Shown one piece after another: positions 57,633 to 64,000 of a DNA stretch of 64,000 bases. The translations under genes and the position numbers were made by a program. Below the pieces are notes generated by a model, which saw nothing but the letters and a program-made list of their open reading frames with translations, searched no databases and had not been told where the DNA came from. Position 1 is the stretch's first letter. Every line of letters starts with the position of its first letter. The DNA is from Bordetella petrii (GTDB lineage: Bacteria > Pseudomonadota > Gammaproteobacteria > Burkholderiales > Burkholderiaceae_B), in contig NZ_JAFMZZ010000001.1 of NCBI RefSeq assembly GCF_017356245.1, forward strand, positions 3,595,201-3,659,200, written 5' to 3'.

Positions 57633-58199
57633 ATGCTCTTGATGCTAGATAACTACGATTCTTTTACCTACAACCTGGTGCAGTACTTCGGCGAATTGGG
57701 CGAAGACGTGCGGGTGGCCCGCAACGACCAGATAACGCTGGATGAAATCGCCGCCCTGAAGCCCGACCGCATCTGCGTGTCGCCCGGCCCGTGCTCGCCG
57801 GCCGAGGCCGGCGTGTCGGTGGCGCTGATCCAGCGCTTTGCCGGCCAGGTGCCGATCCTGGGCGTGTGCCTGGGCCACCAGGCCATCGGCGCGGCCTATG
57901 GCGGCGATATCGTGCGCGCGCAGCAGATCATGCACGGCAAGACGGTGCGGATCACGCACCAGGGCACCGACGTCTTCGCCGGCCTGCCCTCGCCCTACAC
58001 GGCGATCCGCTACAACTCGCTGACCATCGCGCCCGACACGCTGCCCGACTGCCTGGAAGTGACCGCCACGGCGCCCGACGGCGACATCATGGGCGTGCGC
58101 CACAAGACGCTGCCCCTGTACGGAGTACAGTTCCATCCCGAGTCCATGCTGAGCGAACACGGGCATGACCTGCTGCGCAATTTCCTGAATATCCGATAA
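57633..58199 (+). CDS. trpG: Anthranilate synthase component II (glutamine amidotransferase)
   Basis: 188 residues from the ATG at 57633. The class I amidotransferase has [18 protein letters not shown], the nucleophile in [12 protein letters not shown], and the His/Glu pair in [15 protein letters not shown]. It supplies ammonia to TrpE and may also serve p-aminobenzoate synthesis. It is separate from trpD, unlike the enteric fusion. Confidence 0.96.
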   Translation: MLLMLDNYDSFTYNLVQYFGELGEDVRVARNDQITLDEIAALKPDRICVSPGPCSPAEAGVSVALIQRFAGQVPILGVCLGHQAIGAAYGGDIVRAQQIMHGKTVRITHQGTDVFAGLPSPYTAIRYNSLTIAPDTLPDCLEVTATAPDGDIMGVRHKTLPLYGVQFHPESMLSEHGHDLLRNFLNIR

Positions 58200-58214
58200 A
58201 AAGGGGACAACACC

Positions 58215-59246
58215 ATGACCATCGCGCCCGCCGAAGCCCTGACGCGCTGCATTGAGCACCGCGAGATTTTCCACGACGAAATGCTGCACCTGATGCGCAT
58301 GCTGATGCGCGGCGAAATGTCGCCGCAGATTGCCAGCGCGCTGCTGATGGGGCTGCGCGTCAAGAAGGAAACCGTTGGCGAGATCACCGCGGCGGCGCAG
58401 GTCATGCGCGAGTTCGCCACCCCGGTCGTCACGCCCAATCCGCAAGACCTGCTGGACATGTGCGGCACCGGCGGCGACGGCAGCCACACGTTCAACATAT
58501 CGACCACCGCCATGTTCGTGGCGGCCGCCGCCGGCGTGCCGATCGCCAAGCACGGCGGGCGCAGCGCGTCGTCGTCGTCGGGCAGCGCCGACGTGCTGGA
58601 AGCCCTGGGCGCCAACCTGGTGCTCAGCCCCGAACAGGTGGCCGAATGCATCCAGGCCACCGGCATCGGTTTCATGTTCGCCCCGGCCCACCACAGCGCC
58701 ATGAAAAACGTCGCGCCGGTGCGCAAGGAACTGGGCGTGCGCACGATTTTCAACATCCTGGGGCCGCTGACCAATCCGGCCAATGCCGCCAACCAGCTGA
58801 TGGGCGTGTTCCACCCCGACCTGGTCGGCATCCAGGTGCGCGTGCTGCAGCGACTGGGCTCGCGCCACGTGCTGATCGTGCACGGCAAAGACGGCATGGA
58901 CGAGGCTTCGCTGGGCAGCGCCACCCTGGTGGGCGAACTGAAGGACGGCGAAATCCGCGAATACGAGATCCACCCTGAAGACTACGGCCTCTCGATGGTG
59001 TCTAATCGAGGCATCAAGGTGGCCAACCGCGAGGAATCGCGTGAACTTGTCATCCAGGCGCTGGACAATGTCGAAGGCGTCGCCCGCGACATCGTCGCCC
59101 TGAACGCGGGGCTGGCCATCTATGCTGGCAACAAGGCCGACACCATCGGCCAGGCCCTGTCGCTGGCCTTTGAAACGATTTCTAACGGCTCGGCCCGCGC
59201 CAAGCTGGAAGAGTTCTGCGCATATACCCGGAAATTCCAGAAATGA
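58215..59246 (+). CDS. trpD: Anthranilate phosphoribosyltransferase
   Basis: 343 residues. The glycine-rich PRPP site is [39 protein letters not shown]. The anthranilate-binding residues lie in [36 protein letters not shown]. It joins anthranilate and PRPP. The stop overlaps the start of trpC (ATGA). Confidence 0.97.
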   Translation: MTIAPAEALTRCIEHREIFHDEMLHLMRMLMRGEMSPQIASALLMGLRVKKETVGEITAAAQVMREFATPVVTPNPQDLLDMCGTGGDGSHTFNISTTAMFVAAAAGVPIAKHGGRSASSSSGSADVLEALGANLVLSPEQVAECIQATGIGFMFAPAHHSAMKNVAPVRKELGVRTIFNILGPLTNPANAANQLMGVFHPDLVGIQVRVLQRLGSRHVLIVHGKDGMDEASLGSATLVGELKDGEIREYEIHPEDYGLSMVSNRGIKVANREESRELVIQALDNVEGVARDIVALNAGLAIYAGNKADTIGQALSLAFETISNGSARAKLEEFCAYTRKFQK

Positions 59247-60031
59247 ACGATATTCTTGCGAAGATCCTCGCCGTCAAGGCCGAGGAAGTCGCTACTGCCC
59301 GCCAGATGCGCAGCGAAGCCGAGCTGCTGCGCGAGGCGCAGGCCCGGCAGGACGTGCGCGGCTTCGCCCAGGCCATCGAAGACAGGATCGCCCAGGGCAA
59401 GGCCGGCGTCATCGCCGAAATCAAGAAAGCTTCGCCCTCGAAGGGCGTGCTGCGCGAAAACTTCGACCCCGCCGCCATCGCCGCCACCTACGCGGTGCAT
59501 GGCGCGGCCTGCCTGTCGGTGCTGACCGACGTGCAGTTCTTCCAGGGCTCGCACGACAACCTGCGGCGCGCCCGCGCGGCCTGCCCGCTGCCGGTGCTGC
59601 GCAAGGACTTCGTCATCGATCCCTACCAGGTGATTTCGGCGCGGGCCATGGGGGCCGACTGCGTGCTGCTGATCGTGGCAGCCCTGGCGCCGGCCCAGCT
59701 GCGCGAACTGGAAACCCTGGCCATGGAGCTGGGCATGGACGTGCTGGTCGAGGTGCACGACGCCAAGGAACTGGACGTGGCTCTCAGCCTGAAGACGCCC
59801 CTGCTGGGCATCAACAACCGCAACCTGCGCACCTTCGAGACCAGCCTGCAGAACACGCTGGACCTGCTGCCGCAGATTCCGGCCGGCAAGCGCGTCGTCA
59901 CCGAAAGCGGCATTCTGTCGTCCGACGACGTCAAGCTCATGCGCGGCCACCAGGTCGATGCCTTCCTGGTGGGCGAAGCCTTCATGCGCGCCGAAGACCC
60001 GGGGGTCGAACTGGCCCGCCTGATGGGCTGA
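59243..60031 (+). CDS. trpC: Indole-3-glycerol-phosphate synthase
   Basis: 262 residues. TIM barrel with [26 protein letters not shown] (catalytic Lys and the S-P-S-x-G motif), [24 protein letters not shown] (catalytic Lys) and [13 protein letters not shown]. It ring-closes the carboxyphenylamino-deoxyribulose phosphate. It is monofunctional, without the TrpF domain of E. coli. trpF, trpB and trpA are not in the window. Confidence 0.96.
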   Translation: MNDILAKILAVKAEEVATARQMRSEAELLREAQARQDVRGFAQAIEDRIAQGKAGVIAEIKKASPSKGVLRENFDPAAIAATYAVHGAACLSVLTDVQFFQGSHDNLRRARAACPLPVLRKDFVIDPYQVISARAMGADCVLLIVAALAPAQLRELETLAMELGMDVLVEVHDAKELDVALSLKTPLLGINNRNLRTFETSLQNTLDLLPQIPAGKRVVTESGILSSDDVKLMRGHQVDAFLVGEAFMRAEDPGVELARLMG

Positions 60032-60087
60032 AATGATGGTCCCGCCGCCGAAGCGCTGCGCGGTAAAACACTGACAGGAGAGCCGCC

Positions 60088-60255
60088 ATGAAACCGCTAC
60101 TGTCCCTGCTGTCGCTGATCGCCGCCGCGCTGCTGGTGGCCGGCTGCGCCAACGGCAACCATCAGCCCGGCCCGCCGCACCCGGGCGCGGTCAACCCGTA
60201 CAGCAATGGCGGGTTCCATGACGCGGGGCCGAACTACCCCGACACCGGGCGCTAG
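60088..60255 (+). CDS. Small lipoprotein
   Basis: 55 residues from the ATG at 60088, behind ACAGGAG. The N-terminus MKPLLSLLSLIAAALLVAGC is a lipoprotein signal with lipobox L-V-A-G-C (Cys20). The 35-residue mature part is rich in Pro, Gly, Asn and His (NGNHQPGPPHPGAVNPYSNGG in two pieces). I do not recognise a family. The +2 residue is Ala, so outer-membrane sorting by Lol is expected. Confidence 0.75.
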   Translation: MKPLLSLLSLIAAALLVAGCANGNHQPGPPHPGAVNPYSNGGFHDAGPNYPDTGR

Positions 60256-60264
60256 GCGCGGCGC

Positions 60265-61017
60265 CTACCTGCCGCCCGACACGTCGATGAACGAGCCGGT
60301 GGTGTAGCTGGCTTCGTCCGAGGCGAACCACATCACGGCGGCGGCCACCTCCTGGGCGGTGCCGCCGCGCTGCATCGGAATGGAACCGGCCACCCGGTCG
60401 ACGCGGCCCGGCTCGCCGCCGCTGGCATGCATCTCGGTGTAGATGGCGCCCGGCCGCACCGCGTTGACGCGGATGCCGTCGCCCGCCACTTCTTTCGACA
60501 GGCCGATGGTCAGGGTGTCCAGCGCGCCCTTGGAGGCGGCGTAATCCACATATTCGCCCGGCGACCCCAGCCGCGCCGCCATCGACGACACGTTGACGAT
60601 GGCGCCGCCGCGTCCGCCATGGCGCGGCGCCATGCGGCGCACCGCCTCGCGGCAGCAGACCAGCGCGCCCACCACGTTGGTGGCCAGGATGCGCGACACC
60701 CGCGCGGCATCCATGTCTTCGACGCGCATCTGAGTGTCCAGCACGCCGGCATTGTTCACCAGCGCATCGACGCGGCCCAGCTCGCGATCGACAGTCTGGA
60801 ACAGCTGCACGATCTGGGCCTCGTCGGCCACGTCGGCGGCAACGGCGATGGCCCGGCCGCCTTCGCCGTGGATGGCGCGCACGACTTCGTCGGCGGCATC
60901 GCGGCGCTGGCGATAGTTGACGCAGACCGCATAGCCGCGCTGCGCGGCCAGCCGGGCCACGGCCGCGCCTATGCCGCGGCTGGCGCCGGTGACGATCATG
61001 ACTTTATCCGAGGACAT
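60265..61017 (-). CDS. Short-chain dehydrogenase/reductase (glucose dehydrogenase-like)
   Basis: 250 residues from the ATG at 61017. The cofactor site is VTGASRGIGAAVARLAAQRG (T-G-x-x-x-G-x-G), followed by NNAGV, the catalytic Ser in IVNVSSMAARLGS, and Y-x-x-x-K in EYVDYAASKGAL. The segment YRQRRDAADEVV after beta2 is basic, favouring NADP. The substrate is unknown. It is the last gene of a three-gene operon with the isomerase and DUF2917 genes. Confidence 0.92.
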   Translation of the reverse strand: MSSDKVMIVTGASRGIGAAVARLAAQRGYAVCVNYRQRRDAADEVVRAIHGEGGRAIAVAADVADEAQIVQLFQTVDRELGRVDALVNNAGVLDTQMRVEDMDAARVSRILATNVVGALVCCREAVRRMAPRHGGRGGAIVNVSSMAARLGSPGEYVDYAASKGALDTLTIGLSKEVAGDGIRVNAVRPGAIYTEMHASGGEPGRVDRVAGSIPMQRGGTAQEVAAAVMWFASDEASYTTGSFIDVSGGR

Positions 61018-61051
61018 GGCATGGTTCCTGAGAGTGGTTAGGGGGACGGCG

Positions 61052-61672
61052 CTACGCCTGCGCGGCGGGGCCGCGCGCCGCCCATTGCAGCGCATCTTCG
61101 AGGCGGTCGTTGCCCCAGAACATTTCACGCCCCACGATCAGGCTGGGCGCGCCGAAAATACCCAGTTCGCGCGCGCGGTCGACCTGCCGGCGCAGGGCTT
61201 CCTTGGTGCTTTCCTGGCGCGCCTGCGCGATCAGCGCCGGGCCGTCCAGCGCCAGGCGGTCCAGGATACCGCCCACCACGGCTTCATCCTGGATATCCAG
61301 GTCGTCGACGAAATTGGCGCGGAACACCGCCAGGCAGAAATCGCGCCCCCACGGCTGGTCTTGCCCCAGCAGGGCCACCCGCGCCGACAGCACGCTCATG
61401 CGCGGGAACTGGCTGGGCCGGCGGTAGCCCAGGCCGTACTTGTCGGCCAGGCGCGCGATGTCGCGCATCATGTAGGCGCCCTTGCCGGGAAACAGGCGGA
61501 ACGGCGAGTCGTTCCAGCCCTGCGCCTGGAAAATCGGGCCCAGCAGGAACGGCCGCAGCGCCACGCCGACGCCGGCCTGGCGCGCCAGCGGTTCGACCCG
61601 TTCAATGGCCAGGTAGCTGTAGGGGCTGGCGAAGTCGAACCACATTTCGCAGGGCAAGGCAGAGGCATTCAT
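61052..61672 (-). CDS. 2-Hydroxychromene-2-carboxylate isomerase / DsbA-family GST kappa-like protein
   Basis: 206 residues from the ATG at 61672. The N-terminus EMWFDFASPYSYLAIERVEPLA is the HCCA isomerase/GST-kappa signature, with Ser in place of the DsbA cysteines to bind glutathione. FLLGPIFQAQGWNDSP and FGAPSLIVGREMFWGNDRLEDAL are also diagnostic. Relatives isomerise naphthalene-degradation intermediates or work as glutathione transferases. Its start overlaps the DUF2917 stop (ATGA). Confidence 0.9.
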   Translation of the reverse strand: MNASALPCEMWFDFASPYSYLAIERVEPLARQAGVGVALRPFLLGPIFQAQGWNDSPFRLFPGKGAYMMRDIARLADKYGLGYRRPSQFPRMSVLSARVALLGQDQPWGRDFCLAVFRANFVDDLDIQDEAVVGGILDRLALDGPALIAQARQESTKEALRRQVDRARELGIFGAPSLIVGREMFWGNDRLEDALQWAARGPAAQA

Positions 61673-61929
61673 GCAGGGGGCTCCAGGATGAAAGCGACCC
61701 GCGCGTCGGGCAGGCCGCTCAGGACAATATCGCGATTGCCGCGCAGTTGCACGGCGTCGCCCGCGCCGAGCACGTGGTCTTCGCGGCAGCGGTCTTCGGA
61801 TATCCACACCGCGCCGGACTCGCACAGGATACGCAGGCCGCGGGCCCGCCTCAAGCGCACGGCGGCCCGGGCCGACAAGGCCAATGACATTCCCGTGATG
61901 CAATACAGGCGGATCGGGGCGCTGGCCAT
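61669..61929 (-). CDS. DUF2917 small protein
   Basis: 86 residues from the ATG at 61929. The pattern ARGLRILCESGAVWISEDRCREDHVLGAGDAVQLRGNRDIVLSGLPDARVAFILEPP (recognised by the W-I-S-x-D...D-H-V-L-x-x-G-D core) matches DUF2917, a cupin-like beta fold found mainly in Burkholderiales beside LysR genes. The function is unknown. It is the first gene of the minus-strand operon, divergent from the LysR gene. Confidence 0.75.
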   Translation of the reverse strand: MASAPIRLYCITGMSLALSARAAVRLRRARGLRILCESGAVWISEDRCREDHVLGAGDAVQLRGNRDIVLSGLPDARVAFILEPPA

Positions 61930-61993
61930 GCCGGCTCCTGGCTGCCGCGCGGCCGTCGGGCCACGCGTGAAGAAAACGTTTCGTGCAGCCCCA

Positions 61994-62022
61994 TTGAACG
62001 CTGGAAGCGTATGATTGTTCAA
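61994..62022. promoter_or_regulatory. Candidate LysR site in the divergent gap
   Basis: TTGAAC (61994-61999) and GTTCAA (62017-62022) form an inverted repeat with a 17-nt centre, midway between the DUF2917 and LysR genes. Confidence 0.4.
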
Positions 62023-62057
62023 CCGATTTTCACGCCGCATTCGCATGCGCTGACAGA

Positions 62058-62972
62058 ATGCCATACCCTTTATCGAAGCTGCCGCCGCTGGACCTCGTGC
62101 GCGGGTTCGTGGCCGTGGGGCGGCGCATGAGCATCACCGCCGCGGCGCAAGACCTGCACCTGACGCAATCCGCGGTCAGCCGCCAGATCCGCGCGCTTGA
62201 AGCGCACCTGGGCGTCGCGCTGTTGTCGCGCGGTTTCCGTTCAGTGTCGTTCACCTCTGAAGGCGCGCATCTGTTCCGCATGGCCGACCCCTGGCTGACG
62301 CAGCTGGGCGAACTGGCCGCGCAATGGCGGGCGCCCGAGCGCCGCACACCGGTGACGGTTACCACCACCATCGGCGTGGCCTCGCTGTGGCTGCTGCCGC
62401 GGCTGGGCGAGTTCCAGGCGGCGCATCCTGCCGTGGACGTGCGCGTGGCGGCCGACAACCGGGTGCTGGACATCGATCGCGACGGGGTCGACATCGCCAT
62501 CCGCTACAGCCCGCGCGAAGCCGCGCCCGAGGGGGCGCTGTGGTTATTCGGCGAAGCCGTGGTGCCCGTGGCGCACCCCTCGCTGGGCGTTGCCCGGCTG
62601 GATGCCGGGGCGCTGGCCGGCCTGGTGCTGCTGGAATTCGACGACCCCACCCGCCCCTGGCTGCAATGGGCCGAATGGCTGCAGGCGCATGAGCTGGGCG
62701 GCGCCCGGCCCAAGGGCATGCTGCGCTTCAATCAATACGACCAGATTGTGCACGCGGCGCTGGCCGGCCACGGGGTGGCGCTGGGCCGGCGCGCGCTGAT
62801 CGAGCCGCTGCTGGCGCAGCAGCGCCTGGTGGCCGTGGGTGATGTCCAGCAAAGCGCGGCGCGCCATGCGTACTGGATGATATGCAGTCCGCAGCCGCGT
62901 TCGCCCGAAGTACGCATCGTGGCCGCCTGGCTGGCAAGCCAGGCGCGCGCCACGGCGCACGTGCTGGGTTGA
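62058..62972 (+). CDS. LysR-family transcriptional regulator (GcvA-like)
   Basis: 304 residues. The N-terminal DNA-binding domain has LDLVRGFVAVGRRMSITAAAQDLHLTQSAVSRQIRALEAHLGVALLSR (core T-Q-S-A-V-S-R-Q-I), and the effector domain starts VTVTTTIGVASLWLLPRLGEF. Its place divergent from the DUF2917-isomerase-SDR operon makes that operon the likely target. The start at 62058 fits the family N-terminus. Confidence 0.93.
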   Translation: MPYPLSKLPPLDLVRGFVAVGRRMSITAAAQDLHLTQSAVSRQIRALEAHLGVALLSRGFRSVSFTSEGAHLFRMADPWLTQLGELAAQWRAPERRTPVTVTTTIGVASLWLLPRLGEFQAAHPAVDVRVAADNRVLDIDRDGVDIAIRYSPREAAPEGALWLFGEAVVPVAHPSLGVARLDAGALAGLVLLEFDDPTRPWLQWAEWLQAHELGGARPKGMLRFNQYDQIVHAALAGHGVALGRRALIEPLLAQQRLVAVGDVQQSAARHAYWMICSPQPRSPEVRIVAAWLASQARATAHVLG

Positions 62973-63019
62973 TTCGCGCTATCCTCGACGCACTCTCGCT
63001 TGCCATGGAGCACCGACTC

Positions 63020-64000
63020 ATGCGCTTTCCGGCCTGTTTCCCCTCGCGCGCACTGGGCGCGCTCAGCCTGTCCGCCGCGGCCCTGCTGGCCGGCGGCGCA
63101 TCCCCCGCGCTGGCCACCGCGCCGGCCCAGACCGCGCAGGCCCCCGGGTTCCATCGCATGGCGCTGGGCGACTTCATCGTCACCGCGCTGTACGACGGCT
63201 ACGTCGACCTGGACCCGGCCATTCTCAGCGGCGCCAGCGCCCAAGACATACAGGCATTGCTGGCCAGCATGTTCGTGCCCGTCGAACCCGGCATGCAGAC
63301 CGCGGTCAACGGCTATGTGGTGCAGAACGGCAAGCAAGTCGTGCTGGTCGATACGGGCGCCGGGCCCTGCATGGGCCCCACGGCCGGCGGCCTGGCCGAC
63401 AACCTGCGCGCCGCCGGCTTCCAGCCCGAACAAGTCGACGCCGTGCTGCTCACTCATTTGCACCCCGACCATGCCTGCGGACTGCTGACGCCCGAAGGCG
63501 CGGCGCTGTTTCCCAACGCCGATGTCTATGCCGCCCGCGCCGAGACCGATTTCTGGCTGAGCGCCGCCGTGGCGGCGCAGGCCCCTGCCGACGTCCAGCC
63601 CTTTTTCAAGATGTCGCGCGACGCGGCCGCGCCCTACCAGGCAACCGGCAAATTCCTGACCTACCAGCCCGGCGAAGCCCTGCTGCCGGGCGTGCGGGCC
63701 GTGCCCACGCCCGGCCACACGCCGGGCCATACCTCGTACCTGTTCACCTCGGGCCGGCGAAGCCTGCTGGTGTGGGGCGACATCGTGCACAGCCACGCCG
63801 TACAGTTTGCGCGGCCGGAAGTCGCCATCGAGTTCGACGTGGACAGCGCCCAGGCCGTCGCCAGCCGCAAGAAGATCTTCGCCGAGGCCGTGCGCGGCCA
63901 GCTATGGGTGGCCGGGGCGCACCTGCCTTTCCCGGGCCTGGGCCACGTGCGCGCCGATGGCCAGGGCTATGCCTGGGTACCGGCGGCATACGCGCCGTTG
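63020..64000 (+). CDS. Exported metallo-beta-lactamase-fold hydrolase, 3' end outside the window
   Basis: About 327 residues visible, running off the right edge. The start at 63020 has GGAG nine bases upstream; an ATG at 63005 is the alternative. A signal peptide (ALGALSLSAAALLAGGASPALA) precedes the fold, with the metal motif T-H-L-H-P-D-H-A-C-G, the downstream His in TPGHTPGHTSYLF, and GDIVHSHAVQF. This is the family of quorum-quenching lactonases and periplasmic MBL esterases; the substrate is unknown. It is adjacent to, but not clearly controlled by, the LysR gene. Confidence 0.88.
   Translation, partial: MRFPACFPSRALGALSLSAAALLAGGASPALATAPAQTAQAPGFHRMALGDFIVTALYDGYVDLDPAILSGASAQDIQALLASMFVPVEPGMQTAVNGYVVQNGKQVVLVDTGAGPCMGPTAGGLADNLRAAGFQPEQVDAVLLTHLHPDHACGLLTPEGAALFPNADVYAARAETDFWLSAAVAAQAPADVQPFFKMSRDAAAPYQATGKFLTYQPGEALLPGVRAVPTPGHTPGHTSYLFTSGRRSLLVWGDIVHSHAVQFARPEVAIEFDVDSAQAVASRKKIFAEAVRGQLWVAGAHLPFPGLGHVRADGQGYAWVPAAYAPL

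Overview
The window is high-GC chromosomal DNA from a betaproteobacterium, most likely an Alcaligenaceae member of the Bordetella/Achromobacter type. The support is Bug-family (TctC-like) periplasmic binding proteins, the gene order apaG / rpe-gph-trpEGDC, a complete atpIBEFHAGDC operon followed by a regulator-like gene, hemE, priA and rep, and several acyl-CoA catabolic clusters. It reads as ordinary chromosome. I see no insertion sequence, prophage, integrase or CRISPR array.

Layout. 1-6134: a truncated Bug protein, a DUF1932 oxidoreductase, a DedA-rhodanese fusion, an HXXEE membrane protein of lower GC, a second Bug protein, a GNAT acetyltransferase and an MFS carrier. 6240-7416: tRNA-Arg(CCG) and a membrane-anchored di-haem cytochrome c. 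7501-15107: acyl-CoA catabolism, with 3-hydroxyacyl-CoA dehydrogenase, CaiB-type CoA transferase, acyl-CoA dehydrogenase and a TetR regulator on the minus strand, divergent from nitronate monooxygenase and a crotonase; a palindrome in the divergent gap is the likely TetR operator. 15189-16373: NAD(P)H-hydrate dehydratase and a small protein behind a strong promoter. 16644-28279: a peptide-type ABC importer with two closely related binding proteins, a LysR regulator, and three hydrolases (aspartoacylase-like, alpha/beta hydrolase, M20). 28359-34844: rep, priA, hemE and an odd receiver-like/Fis-type regulator. 35083-42446: the ATP synthase operon. 42628-49466: DUF1254 protein, crotonase, M61 peptidase, FAD oxidoreductase, folB, ttcA. 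49598-54276: D-2-hydroxyacid dehydrogenase, dsbC, UbiH-type monooxygenase, mltA, apaG. 54405-60031: rpe, gph, a trp leader/attenuator and trpEGDC. 60088-64000: a small lipoprotein, an SDR / HCCA-isomerase / DUF2917 operon divergent from a LysR gene, and a truncated metallo-beta-lactamase-fold protein.

The most unusual signal is a dispersed element built from two short hairpins (10-bp stems ending in GGTGTC/GACACC) separated by a conserved 29-30 nt core. Four complete copies and one solo hairpin occur, and every one lies between two convergent genes. The other two convergent junctions use a classical terminator (7.4 kb) or a 9-nt gap (60.26 kb). The family looks like a mobile or recombining bidirectional terminator.

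A second notable feature is a trp leader peptide whose start codon is nested in the gph stop codon, placing trpEGDC under attenuation and possibly under translational coupling to rpe-gph.
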